Assembly: GCA_000767215.1 (NCBI GenBank)
Contig: AXCX01000004.1
Location: 1 to 50,857, forward strand
Direction of reading: 5' to 3'
Length of the DNA: 50,857 bases
Source of the DNA: Actinotalea fermentans ATCC 43279 = JCM 9966 = DSM 3133
GTDB taxonomy: Bacteria; Actinomycetota; Actinomycetes; Actinomycetales; Cellulomonadaceae
The notes below the pieces were generated by a model. The model was not told the origin of the DNA. It saw only the letters and a list, made by a program, of their open reading frames with translations, and did not search any database. This document shows positions 16,127 through 24,218 of this stretch, in pieces. The translations under genes and the position numbers were made by a program. Within the stretch, counting starts at the first letter, position 1. Every line of letters begins with the position of its first letter.

Positions 16127-17425
16127 CTAGAGGAAGGTCTCCGGGTCGACGGTTCGCCCGTCCACATAGACCTCGAAGTGCAGATGACACGCGGTCGACG
16201 TCCCCGTGGTCCCGGAGTAACCGATCACCTGCCCGCGGCTCACGCTGTCGCCACTTCGAACTGCGAACTTCGACAGGTGGTTGTAGCTCGTCAGGAGCGA
16301 CGCGCCGTCGCGGTACCCGTGGTTGAGCATCACCTGGTTGCCGAAGCCGCCCATCGGCTTGGCCCACTGCACCGTCCCGGACTCGGCGGCGATGATCGGG
16401 TTGCCGCAATAGGCACGAAAGTCGGTCCCCGCGTGCAGCTTGCGGTAGCCGTAGATGGGGTGGATCCGCCAACCGTACGGAGAGGTGATGACCGGAGGGT
16501 CCGACGGAACCGGCGGGCCCAGCATGCCTCCACTGGCAGGCCATCCGGACGAGGGCGTGCTCGGCGGGGCCGCCGGGGGGCGGTTGGCCGCCTGCTCCCG
16601 GAGAACTGCAGCGATCTCGGCCGCGAGTGCTGCCTGCTGCGCTTCGTACTGGGCCTTGCGGGCCAGCTGGGCGTCGCGTTGAGCCTCGATCGCGTCAGCG
16701 CGGGTGCGTTGGTCGACGAGGAGCCGTTCCAGCTCGACGCGCCTCTCTTCCGCCCGCGCAGCCTCTTCCGCAGCCCGCTCGACGAGCACGTCCATCGCGG
16801 CGTCGAGGTCGGCGATCTCGGCACGCACCGCCGCCAGCCGGCGACCTTGGTTCCGCTCCACGGCCGCTAGCTGCTCCGCTTCGCGAAGGGCGGTCGACTG
16901 AAGGCGGCCCGCGAGCTTCGCCGCCTCGGCGCGCGCGAGGAAGTCGGATCGCGAGTCGGCCTCGACCACGACGCGGACGGGAGTGAGCGACAGCTCTCCT
17001 CGGTAGGCCTGCCGCGCCGTCTCCCCGAGCGCTGCGCGAACCTCGGCGGTCCGCGCAGCGTTGGCCTCGAGGGCATCCGCGACGCGGCGCTCCTCGGCCC
17101 CGGCGGCGTCCAGCCGCTGCTGGAGGATCGCTGACTCGGCGGTCAGTCGGGCGAGCTCTCCGGCCGCGCGCTCGTAGGCGGCCTGCGCCTCGGGGAGCTG
17201 AGCCTCGATCGCCGTCAGCTCGGCGAAGGCCTGGACGAGCGCTGCATCCGTGTCCTCGAGCAGCTCGTCGATGTCGCCCAGAGCGTCGGTCACAGCGTCC
17301 TGCTCCGCCTCGGCCTGAGCGCGACGATCGTCGTACTCGTCCGCCGATGCAGGGCCGACCAGCGCAAGGCCGGCGACTAGGGCGACCGCGATCCCGAGCG
17401 GGACGCATCGGCGCGATGTGATCAC
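16127..17425 (-). CDS. Secreted M23 family metallopeptidase with coiled coil
   Basis: The protein has 432 residues: a signal peptide (VALVAGLALVGPASADE), a long heptad-rich coiled coil of about 220 residues with Ala/Glu/Arg bias, a Pro-rich linker, and a LytM/M23 domain. The zinc ligands are in HAGTDF (about 330) and HLHFEV (about 412). M23 enzymes cut peptidoglycan cross-bridges; coiled-coil types often also act as amidase regulators (NlpD/EnvC style). The start GTG 17425 overlaps the lgt stop (GTGA), so the two are coupled. Confidence 0.9.
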   Translation of the reverse strand: MITSRRCVPLGIAVALVAGLALVGPASADEYDDRRAQAEAEQDAVTDALGDIDELLEDTDAALVQAFAELTAIEAQLPEAQAAYERAAGELARLTAESAILQQRLDAAGAEERRVADALEANAARTAEVRAALGETARQAYRGELSLTPVRVVVEADSRSDFLARAEAAKLAGRLQSTALREAEQLAAVERNQGRRLAAVRAEIADLDAAMDVLVERAAEEAARAEERRVELERLLVDQRTRADAIEAQRDAQLARKAQYEAQQAALAAEIAAVLREQAANRPPAAPPSTPSSGWPASGGMLGPPVPSDPPVITSPYGWRIHPIYGYRKLHAGTDFRAYCGNPIIAAESGTVQWAKPMGGFGNQVMLNHGYRDGASLLTSYNHLSKFAVRSGDSVSRGQVIGYSGTTGTSTACHLHFEVYVDGRTVDPETFL

Positions 17426-18204
17426 CGCGAGAGGACCTCGGCGGTCTCGCGAGGCGTCGTCGGTGCGCTCTCGGTCGCCGGCCGACGGCCGGCGGCGGCC
17501 CAGAGACCGACTCCGGCGAGCATGCTCGCCACCGCCCACAGCTGCGGCTGGGTCAGGCCGAGCAGCACCGGGTCGTTGATGCGCAGGAACTCGACGACGA
17601 ACCGGGAGAGGCCGCTGCCCAGGAGGTAGAGGGCGAACGTCCGGGTGGGGTCGGCGCGGCGCCAGTACTGCCAGAGCACGACCGCGAGCAGGGCCGCAGC
17701 GATCGCCTCGTAGAGGGGCGTGGGATGGACGGGGACGTCGGTCGCGACCACGCCGCTCGGGAACGCCATGCCCCACGGCAGGTCGGTCGGCCTGCCGTAC
17801 GTTCCGTCGCCCGAGATGAGGCAGCCGAGGCGTCCGACGGCGTAGGCCGCGCTCAGGGGAGCCGCCATCGCGCCGGCAACCTGCGCCAGTGGGAGCCCGT
17901 GCCTGCGAACGATCACGAGTGCGGCGGCGACCCCACCGATGAGCCCCCCGTACCAGGTGAAGCCCATCCCGCCGAGGTGGTGCATCGTGATGTTCGGCGC
18001 CTGCTCGAGCAGGTAGTAGATCTTGCCGCCCACGAACCCCCACACGGTCGCCCACATCGCCAGGGAGTACGCCGAGTCGCGCGGCAGGTTCCGCTGCTCG
18101 AATGCCCAAGCGAGGAGGAGTCCCCCGATCACTGCGGCGAGCACCTTGCTGACGCCGTAGGTCTGGACGTCGAAGCCGAGGATGCTGAAGAGGACGGGTC
18201 GCAC
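17422..18204 (-). CDS. lgt: Prolipoprotein diacylglyceryl transferase
   Basis: The 260-residue membrane enzyme attaches diacylglycerol to the lipobox Cys of prolipoproteins. Typical features are the seven-helix pattern, GRPTDLPWGMAFPSG, HPTPLYEA and RFVVEFLR. The signature loop reads GRLGCLISGDGTYG where most Lgt proteins have GRIGNFING, so both conserved Asn are changed. This is a divergent branch. The start GTG 18204 is preceded by GGAGG; a TTG at 18252 has no such site. A CopR-like box lies 74 bp upstream. Confidence 0.92.
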   Translation of the reverse strand: MRPVLFSILGFDVQTYGVSKVLAAVIGGLLLAWAFEQRNLPRDSAYSLAMWATVWGFVGGKIYYLLEQAPNITMHHLGGMGFTWYGGLIGGVAAALVIVRRHGLPLAQVAGAMAAPLSAAYAVGRLGCLISGDGTYGRPTDLPWGMAFPSGVVATDVPVHPTPLYEAIAAALLAVVLWQYWRRADPTRTFALYLLGSGLSRFVVEFLRINDPVLLGLTQPQLWAVASMLAGVGLWAAAGRRPATESAPTTPRETAEVLSR

Positions 18205-18277
18205 GGTGCCTCCGAGGACGAGCTTTGCGTGGTCTCGACTCTCGGGCGCCAAGGCTGAGAACTGGCGTCACGTTTCA

Positions 18278-18293
18278 TGAAGGTTCGCTCAAG
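18278..18293 (-). promoter_or_regulatory. Putative CopR box upstream of lgt
   Basis: On the minus strand it reads CTTGA-GCGAAC-CTTCA, with the same spacer as at 3491. The period is 11 bp. Confidence 0.55.
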
Positions 18294-18371
18294 GAACCGC
18301 TCCGGGGCTTCCGCTGGGGGCGGTGCCTCTGCTTACCGTGGTCCAGCCCCGCCGCTCGGTGGGGCGCCGAG

Positions 18372-18536
18372 GCGGTACGCCGAGTCCTGCCGCCCGCCCC
18401 GGCCCACGACCACGAGGCGGCAGGAGCGGGGGACCCATCCTCGGGCGCACCAGCGTCCTCGGGGTGAAGCCGGCGTCCCATGCGGGCCCGGCCGGGTGTT
18501 CTCCCACCCGAACCCGACAGCTCACCTCGCAGGCGG
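18372..18536 (+). ncRNA. c-di-AMP riboswitch (ydaO-yuaA type)
   Basis: The leader of the NlpC/P60 gene holds the conserved blocks of this class in order: GGTACGCCGAGTCC (18374), CGGGGGACCCA (18427), GGGGTGAA (18461), and CCGAACCCGACAGC followed by CACCTCGCAGGC (to about 18534). The stem GCCGCC/GGCGGC joins the first blocks. This class binds cyclic di-AMP and usually turns expression off; in actinobacteria it precedes cell-wall hydrolase genes. The edges are approximate. Confidence 0.85.
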
Positions 18537-18549
18537 CAGGAGGCACCAC

Positions 18550-19314
18550 GTGTCTGAGCCGACCCCTCGTGCGCGCCACCGGGCCGCATCCCGCCCCCAG
18601 ACGGCCCTGGACGACGCGGCACGCACGCTCGTCGTCCGGGCGACAGCTGCGGGACGCCGCTACGGCGTCGCCCTGGCGTCGTCCGGCCTCATCATGTCCG
18701 TCGCCGCACCCGCGACTGCCGCCGTTCCCGCCGACCACCCGGTCGAGGGCGTGCAGTCGGTCGACGTCGCCCAGCTCACCGCGCAGGCTCGTTCGGCACT
18801 GGCGACGTCGGTGGCCGTCTCCGTCCCGACCGAGGCCCAGCCGTGGACGTTCGAGGCGCCGGCGCTCACCGTCACCGCCAACCCGAAGCCCGAGCCGGTC
18901 GCACCGCGCCCGCCGGCTGCTTCCCGCTCCGAGGTGCGCGCACAGGCGCCGTCCGGCGGAGCGATCCCGGCATCGGCGGCAGGGAGCGCCGTCATCGAGA
19001 TCGCCGCGAGGTACGTCGGCGTTGCCTACGTCTACGGCGGGACCACTCCCGACGGCTTCGACTGCTCCGGGTTCACGGCGTACGTCTACGCGCAGCTCGG
19101 GATCACGTTGTCGCGCGTGTCAGGGGATCAGCGGTACGACGGCGTAGAGGTCCCGCGGGATCAGGCACAGCCCGGCGACCTGGTGTGGAGCCCCGGGCAC
19201 GTGGGGATCTACGCGGGAGACAACATGATGATCGACTCCCCGAGGCCCGGGAAGAGCGTCCAGTTCCGGGAGATGTGGCAGACGAACCCGATCTTCATCC
19301 GCGTCACCGGGTGA
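18550..19314 (+). CDS. Secreted NlpC/P60 peptidoglycan endopeptidase
   Basis: This 254-residue protein has a long basic N-terminus, a hydrophobic signal (VALASSGLIMSVAAPATA), a Pro/Ala-rich linker and a C-terminal NlpC/P60 domain. The catalytic Cys is in DGFDCSGFTAYV (about 179) and the His in SPGHVGIY (about 217). It would cut D-Glu-diaminopimelate-type bonds in the wall. The start GTG 18550 has CAGGAGG upstream, directly behind the riboswitch. It faces away from lgt. Confidence 0.92.
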   Translation: MSEPTPRARHRAASRPQTALDDAARTLVVRATAAGRRYGVALASSGLIMSVAAPATAAVPADHPVEGVQSVDVAQLTAQARSALATSVAVSVPTEAQPWTFEAPALTVTANPKPEPVAPRPPAASRSEVRAQAPSGGAIPASAAGSAVIEIAARYVGVAYVYGGTTPDGFDCSGFTAYVYAQLGITLSRVSGDQRYDGVEVPRDQAQPGDLVWSPGHVGIYAGDNMMIDSPRPGKSVQFREMWQTNPIFIRVTG

Positions 19315-19325
19315 CCAGGCGCACC

Positions 19326-21113
19326 TCAGGGGGTGAGGCGCCGTAGGGCGTCGGCGCCGGTGGGGACTTCGCCCTGCCAGGGCACCACGACGGGGCGCCG
19401 GGGGCTCGCGACGGTCATCTCCAGGAGCCAGCGGGCCTCGTCGGCGGCCCGGGCGCGCAGCACGGGGTCGGTGGGCGACGCGGCGGCGAGGGAGGAGTTG
19501 GCGACCCAGGTCCACGGCCGCAGGCCTGAGCGGGCGAGGTCGTCCTGCAGGGCCAGCGCCTCGTGCACCGGCGTCGCTTCGGGCAGGGCCACCAGGACGA
19601 TGCGGGTGCGCCGCTCGTCGGCGAGGGCGGCGAACAGCGAGGTCGCGGCGTCGTCGGCGCGGTCACGGCGGGCGCTGGCCTGGCGGGCAAAGCTCTGCGA
19701 GGACTCCAGCAGGAGCAGCGTGTGCCCTGTGGGGGCGGTGTCGATGACAACGAACCGACCCGCGGCCTCGGCGACGGTGCGGGCGAAGGCGTGGAAGACC
19801 GCGACCTCCTCCGTGCAAGGAGAGCGCAGGTCCTCGGTCAGCAGGTCGCGCGCAGCGTCATCGAGGCCGGAGCCCGCGGTGGACAGCACGTGCTCGGTCC
19901 AGGCCGCGGTCTCGGCCGCCGGGTCCAGGCGCGTCACCTCGAGATTGGCCGGCGGGTCGGGCAGGACGCCGGTGACGTGCGCCGCGGGGTCGGTGGTGGT
20001 GAGCGTGACCGGCAGCCCCTGGTCCGCGAGGGCGAGGGCGATGGCGGCGGCGATCGTCGTCTTGCCGACACCGCCCTTGCCCATCGTCATGACGATGCAG
20101 GGCTCGCCGTCGGCCAGGTCGGCGATGAGGTCGCACAGGCGGTCCAGCTCCGGTGCGGCGACGGTGTCGTCGGCGTCCGGCGCAGGGGTGCCGGCGAGGG
20201 CGGCGCGCAGCGCCTCGACGCCGATCGGGGCGCGTGCGAACAGCGGGACGGTGTCGACGGAGGCCGCGCTGCCGAGGGTGTCCGGCATCGCGGCGAGGGC
20301 GGCGGCCTCCCGGTCGCGGCGGGCAAGGGCGATGGGGTCGCTCAGCACGGGGTCGCTGAGCACCCCGTTGACGATCAGCCGCTGGCTCGTCATGCCGAGG
20401 TCGGCGAGGTCGCGGCTGGCCCGGTCGGCCTCGGCCAGGGACGACGCCTCGGCGCGCGTCACGAGGACGACGGTGGTCCGGTCCGGGTCGCGCAGGGCGG
20501 CGAGGCTGGCGGCGTAGGACTCCTGCGCGTGCCCGAGCGCCGACACCGGGCCGACGCAGGTGACGCCCGCGGTGTTGGTCTCCAGGAACCCGGTCCACGC
20601 GGCGGGCAGCGCGAGGAGGCGCAGGGTGTGCCCCGTGGGCGCGGTGTCGAAGACGACGTGGTCGTAGCTGGCCGCGATCTCAGGGCTGGTGAGCAGCGTG
20701 ACGAACTCGTTGAACGCCGCCACCTCGACCGTGCAGGAACCCGAGAGCTCCTCCTCGATCGACGCGACGGCGTCGGCGGGCAGCACGGCCCGGTACGGGC
20801 CCACCACGCGCTCCCGGTACTCCGCAGCCGCCGCAGCCGGGTCGATGTCCACCACGTCCAGGCCGGAGACCCCGGGCAGCGGTGCGGGCGACCCGACGAC
20901 CTGCTCCGACATGCCGAAGACCTCTGCGAGGTTGCTCGCAGGGTCCGTCGACACGATCAGCACCCGGCGCCCGGCATCCGCCAGGGCGATCGCCGTCGCG
21001 GCGGCGCAGGAGGTCTTCCCGACCCCGCCCTTGCCGGTGAAGAACAGGTACGGCGTCGACGCGCCCAACACCCCGGGGAGAAGCTTGGGCTCGGCCGTGA
21101 CCGGTGCGGTCAT
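19326..21113 (-). CDS. arsA: Arsenite efflux ATPase ArsA, copy 1
   Basis: The 595-residue protein has two ATPase halves, each with a deviant Walker A (GKGGVGKTS about 27-35; GKGGVGKTT about 340) and the DTAPTGHTL signature. ArsA drives As(III)/Sb(III) export through ArsB and receives metalloid from ArsD. It starts one base after the arsD stop. No ArsB or Acr3 lies in this segment; the pumps are in the neighbouring cassette, where a near-duplicate (33056-34840) exists. It converges on the NlpC/P60 gene, with only 11 bp between them. Confidence 0.95.
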   Translation of the reverse strand: MTAPVTAEPKLLPGVLGASTPYLFFTGKGGVGKTSCAAATAIALADAGRRVLIVSTDPASNLAEVFGMSEQVVGSPAPLPGVSGLDVVDIDPAAAAAEYRERVVGPYRAVLPADAVASIEEELSGSCTVEVAAFNEFVTLLTSPEIAASYDHVVFDTAPTGHTLRLLALPAAWTGFLETNTAGVTCVGPVSALGHAQESYAASLAALRDPDRTTVVLVTRAEASSLAEADRASRDLADLGMTSQRLIVNGVLSDPVLSDPIALARRDREAAALAAMPDTLGSAASVDTVPLFARAPIGVEALRAALAGTPAPDADDTVAAPELDRLCDLIADLADGEPCIVMTMGKGGVGKTTIAAAIALALADQGLPVTLTTTDPAAHVTGVLPDPPANLEVTRLDPAAETAAWTEHVLSTAGSGLDDAARDLLTEDLRSPCTEEVAVFHAFARTVAEAAGRFVVIDTAPTGHTLLLLESSQSFARQASARRDRADDAATSLFAALADERRTRIVLVALPEATPVHEALALQDDLARSGLRPWTWVANSSLAAASPTDPVLRARAADEARWLLEMTVASPRRPVVVPWQGEVPTGADALRRLTP

Positions 21114-21114
21114 C

Positions 21115-21501
21115 TCAGCAGCAGCCCGACCCGCCGCAGCACGACTGCGACTGGTCGGCGGTCGCCTGCACCACCGCGCTCAGCGGGATCGCCGTCCGCG
21201 GCACGTCGGCCCACGCGGCGAGCTCGGTGCGGGTCGGGTAGTGCCCCTTCGCCTTGACGGTGCCGTCGACCAGGACCATCGGCAGGGCGGCGGTGCCGTC
21301 GATCTCCAGGGCCTGGCGGACCGGGCCGCTGGCGATGAACCTCGCGGGCTCCTGGGACAGCGTGGCGCGATCCACCTGGACCCCGCGGGCGCTGAGCCAT
21401 GCGACGTCGGCGGCGAAGCGCGACAGCGTCGGGTCCACATCGGTGCCGCACACGCCCGTCGAGCAGCACATCGCCGGGTCGAAGATCTCCACGCGCACCA
21501 T
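21115..21501 (-). CDS. arsD: Arsenic metallochaperone ArsD, copy 1
   Basis: The 128-residue protein has the ArsD As(III) site AMCCSTGVCG (Cys about 12, 13 and 18) and a C-terminal CCGGSGCC. It delivers As(III) to ArsA and can act as a weak repressor. The ATG is preceded by GAGGAGG. It is divergent from arsR across a shared operator and is almost identical to the second copy at 34842-35228. Confidence 0.95.
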   Translation of the reverse strand: MVRVEIFDPAMCCSTGVCGTDVDPTLSRFAADVAWLSARGVQVDRATLSQEPARFIASGPVRQALEIDGTAALPMVLVDGTVKAKGHYPTRTELAAWADVPRTAIPLSAVVQATADQSQSCCGGSGCC

Positions 21502-21550
21502 CAGGTCCTCCTCGGCTCAGGCACTCACGCGTTGCATCACGTCCTGCTGA

Positions 21551-21568
21551 CATCACATCACACTGATG
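21551..21568. promoter_or_regulatory. ArsR operator, copy 1
   Basis: The arms CATCA and TGATG are separated by 8 bp (CATCA-N8-TGATG), in the arsD-arsR divergent promoter. The same layout and downstream bases recur at 35269-35286, upstream of the second copy. Confidence 0.6.
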
Positions 21569-21586
21569 CGTTGTAGCGTATGGGAC

Positions 21587-21931
21587 ATGAGTCCGGTCGC
21601 CGTCCCGCTGCCCAGGGTCCCGACGCCGCCCGTCGCCGGCAGCCAGTTCGCGCTCCTGGCGGACCCCCTGCGGCTGGCGATCATCGAGGCCCTGTCGCGC
21701 GAGCAGCTGTGCACCTGCCACCTGGTCGACATCACCGGCGCCCGCCAGACCACGATCAGCAACCACCTGCGCCTGCTGCGCGAAGCCGGCGTCGTCCTGG
21801 CCGAGCCCGAGGGCCGCTACACCTGGTACCGCCTCGCCCCCGGAGCGTTCGCCGAGGCCCTGCGGGCGCTCGGCGCCGTCGTCGCGGACGGCCCCGACGC
21901 ACCCCGGCTGCGCCCGGCCTGCGTCAGCTGA
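21587..21931 (+). CDS. arsR: ArsR family As(III) repressor, copy 1
   Basis: This 114-residue winged-helix repressor carries the metalloid site QLCTCHLVD at the recognition region, followed by TTISNHLRLLREAGVV and the wing GRYTWYRL. It should repress the divergent arsDA genes and be released by As(III) or Sb(III). The ATG at 21587 lies close to the presumed promoter and lacks a clear ribosome site, so the message may be nearly leaderless. It is nearly identical to the copy at 35305. Confidence 0.93.
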   Translation: MSPVAVPLPRVPTPPVAGSQFALLADPLRLAIIEALSREQLCTCHLVDITGARQTTISNHLRLLREAGVVLAEPEGRYTWYRLAPGAFAEALRALGAVVADGPDAPRLRPACVS

Positions 21932-21964
21932 CCCCGGCGGGCCGCTCGGACCCGGGCACCGCGC

Positions 21965-22885
21965 TCAGGCGTGCTGGCGCAACTCGTGCCCGCCGTGCCC
22001 GACGGGCTCGACCTGGAACGTGCAGTGCTCGGTCTCGAAGTGCTCGCCCAGGCAGGCGCCGAGCTGGTCGAGGACCAGCCCGGTGCGGCCGCCGTCGATG
22101 CAGTCCTGGTCGACGACGACGTGGGCCGACAGGACCGGGACGCCGCTGGTGATGGTCCAGGCGTGCAGGTCGTGCACGTCCACCACGCCTGGCGTCTGGC
22201 GGATGTGCTCGCGCACCACGTCCAGGTCCAGCCCCTTGGGCGTGGCCTCGAGGAGCACGTCCAGGACGTCGCGCAGCAGGCCCCAGGCCCGGGGGAGGAT
22301 GAACAGGCCGATGCCGACCGAGGCGATGACGTCGGCCCGGGCGTACCCCGTGGTGGCGATGATGACGGCGGCGATGATGACGGCGATGGACCCGACCAGG
22401 TCGCCGAGCACCTCCAGGTAGGCGCCCCGGACGTTCAGGCTCTCGTCGCGCGCCCCGCGCAGGGCCAGCAGGCTGACGACGTTGGCCCCGGCGCCGACGA
22501 GCGCCACGAGCAGCATCAGCCCGCTGCCCACCTCGGGCGGGTCGTTCCAGCGGCCGATCGCCTCGACGATGACCCACACGGCCAGCGCGGCGAGCAGGAC
22601 CGCGTTCGCCAGCGCTGCGAGCACCTCGGCGCGCTGTAACCCGAACGTGCGCGCGCTGGTCGCCGGGCGCGCCGCCAGGACGGACGCGATGAGCGCGATC
22701 GCGACCCCCGTCGCATCGGTGAGCATGTGGCCGGCGTCGGCGAGCAGCGCCAGCGACCCCGACACCAGCCCACCGACCACCTGGACACCGACCACCGACA
22801 ACGTCATGGCGAGCACGAGGACCAGGCGGCGCCGGTGCCGCCCGGTGGCAGTGCCGTGGGCGTGCTCGTGCCCGGCGCCCATCAC
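21965..22885 (-). CDS. Cation diffusion facilitator (CzcD/ZitB-like)
   Basis: The 306-residue protein has six helices, with the CDF metal sites DAGHMLTD (helix 2) and EVLGD (helix 5) and a C-terminal domain containing VDVHDLHAWTI. The N-terminus HEHAHG is His-rich. It exports Zn, Cd or similar ions using the proton gradient. The start overlaps the upstream stop (GTG 22885 or ATG 22882). It is the third gene of the CmtR-like operon. Confidence 0.93.
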   Translation of the reverse strand: MMGAGHEHAHGTATGRHRRRLVLVLAMTLSVVGVQVVGGLVSGSLALLADAGHMLTDATGVAIALIASVLAARPATSARTFGLQRAEVLAALANAVLLAALAVWVIVEAIGRWNDPPEVGSGLMLLVALVGAGANVVSLLALRGARDESLNVRGAYLEVLGDLVGSIAVIIAAVIIATTGYARADVIASVGIGLFILPRAWGLLRDVLDVLLEATPKGLDLDVVREHIRQTPGVVDVHDLHAWTITSGVPVLSAHVVVDQDCIDGGRTGLVLDQLGACLGEHFETEHCTFQVEPVGHGGHELRQHA

Positions 22886-23607
22886 CTCACCTCGGCACTC
22901 GTCGGCACGGCCGGCCCAGGTTCGCGGCGGCTGGCAGCGCCGTCATCGTCGTCGTGACCGCCCTCGTCCTCGTCGTCGTCCTCGACGAGCTCGCCTTCCC
23001 AGGCCTCCCTGCCCTCGTGGATCGCGAACGCCGCGATGACGAAGCCCGCGACGGGGTCCAGCCAGGCCGCGCCCGTGAGCTGGAACAGGCCCACCCCGGC
23101 CAGGGTCGACACGCTCAGGAGGACGCAGATCCTGGTCTCGGCGGCGTCGGCGAGGATCAGGTTGTCGCGCAGCGCCAGGCCGACCCGACGCTTCGCGGCC
23201 GCAAGGACGGGCATCACGACGATCGACGCGGCCAGCAGAACGAGGGCCAAGGGCGAGGCGTCCGGCGCCTCGCCGTCGACCAGGCTGCGCACGCCCTCGA
23301 CCGTCACGTACGCCGCGAGGACGAAGAACGTCACGGCCACGGCGCGGAGGACGAGCCGCTCCTTGTCCTCATCCGCGTGGCCGTGCCGCAACCGGGCAGC
23401 GAGCCGCAGACCGACCAGGACGGCGGCGATGGACTCGATGCCGGAGTCGATGCCGAAGCCGATCACCGACACGAGCTCGGCCAGGATGCCGGCGGTGATC
23501 GCGACCACGCCCTCGACGACGTTGTAGGCGACGGTGAACTGCGCCAGACGGAGCCCACGACGCGTGAGCCGCTCGACCTCAGGTGCGGCCAGCTCGGCGT
23601 CGCTCAC
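22882..23607 (-). CDS. Cation transporter of the CDF superfamily, divergent
   Basis: This 241-residue membrane protein has a CDF-like arrangement, with GFGIDSGIES in helix 2 and DNLILADAAET in a later helix as possible metal sites. An acidic/His tail (EDDDEDEGGHDDDD) follows. It lacks the usual cytoplasmic C-terminal domain. GTG 23607 overlaps the regulator's stop (GTGA). It probably works with, or instead of, the neighbouring CDF. Confidence 0.85.
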   Translation of the reverse strand: MSDAELAAPEVERLTRRGLRLAQFTVAYNVVEGVVAITAGILAELVSVIGFGIDSGIESIAAVLVGLRLAARLRHGHADEDKERLVLRAVAVTFFVLAAYVTVEGVRSLVDGEAPDASPLALVLLAASIVVMPVLAAAKRRVGLALRDNLILADAAETRICVLLSVSTLAGVGLFQLTGAAWLDPVAGFVIAAFAIHEGREAWEGELVEDDDEDEGGHDDDDGAASRREPGPAVPTSAEVR

Positions 23608-24005
23608 GACACAGCCCCTTCGGTGTGCGCCGCCGCCGCCCGGCCACCCATGCCGTACACCGGGCACAGCGCGACCGCGTCACCGGTGAGCCCGAGAAGC
23701 CGCTCCGCCGCAGCGAGCACGTCCAGCACCGCCTCGGGATGCGTCAACGAGAACACCGACGCCCGACCCTCCGCCCGGGAGGACACCAGCCCACAGTCAC
23801 GGAGGCACGCCAGGTGCTTGGAGACCGTCGACTGCGCCAGACCGAGGTGCCTGGTGAGGTCCACCACGCGGTGCTCCCCGAGAGCGAGATGGCGGAGGAT
23901 CGCCAACCGTGAAGCATCACTGAAGCCATGGAACAGGCAAGCCGCAGCGGATACGGCGGCCGTCTCGTCCACATGCGGATCGCTCGTGGTCGCTATCATC
24001 GTCAT
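23604..24005 (-). CDS. cmtR: ArsR/SmtB family Cd/Pb sensor, CmtR-like
   Basis: The 133-residue repressor has a winged helix with TVSKHLACLRDCGLV. The two Cys four residues apart in the recognition helix match the CmtR metal site of Mycobacterium, and a C-terminal Cys (ALCPVYG) could be the third ligand. The wing GRASVFSLT follows. It leads the operon with two cation exporters, so cadmium, lead or zinc control is likely. The start may be ATG 24005 or 23999; the promoter overlaps. Confidence 0.88.
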   Translation of the reverse strand: MTMIATTSDPHVDETAAVSAAACLFHGFSDASRLAILRHLALGEHRVVDLTRHLGLAQSTVSKHLACLRDCGLVSSRAEGRASVFSLTHPEAVLDVLAAAERLLGLTGDAVALCPVYGMGGRAAAAHTEGAVS

Positions 24006-24008
24006 ACA

Positions 24009-24042
24009 GCGATGCTACATGCTCGACGGACCCGCATCGCTA
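24009..24042. promoter_or_regulatory. Inverted repeat upstream of the CmtR-like gene
   Basis: AGCGATGC (24009-24016) and GCATCGCT (24035-24042) are perfect complements 18 bp apart, just before the start codon. It is a candidate autoregulatory operator. Confidence 0.5.
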
Positions 24043-24046
24043 TCGC

Positions 24047-24069
24047 AGTCCGCATCTAGTCCGCAACTC
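24047..24069 (+). repeat. att left-arm repeat, copy 1
   Basis: AGTCCGCATCTAGTCCGC is a direct repeat of AGTCCGC. The same element lies exactly 115 bp before the other two tRNA-Lys repeats (35956, 45701). It is a candidate arm-type integrase site. Confidence 0.7.
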
Positions 24070-24161
24070 GGCGAGAACGGGCCCTCACGAACGAGAGAGG
24101 TCGGGAGGCATCACCCCAGGTCAGACCCGCAGAGGGCACCACGACCAGGCGCCGCCTCCCC

Positions 24162-24218
24162 CACCACAAGCGACTTTTAATCCGCGGGTTGTGGGTTCGA
24201 TCCCCACGGGGCCCACGT
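24162..24218 (+). repeat. Attachment site repeat 1 (3' part of tRNA-Lys(TTT))
   Basis: 57 bp shared with 36071-36127 and 45816-45871. It starts CCACCACAAGCG and then carries the anticodon loop CTTTTAA, stem TCCGC, T-arm GTGGG/CCCAC around TTCGATC, and the acceptor strand GGGGCCC. The 5' half of the tRNA is absent, so this is an att scar and not a gene. A gcaggtcag-like motif lies at -45 and an exact one 6 bp after the end. Confidence 0.85.

Noticed and set aside
17425-18271. Extension of the M23 frame upstream to 18271
   Set aside because: That part is out of frame with lgt on the same strand and has low-complexity Arg-rich residues; the signal peptide begins at GTG 17425.
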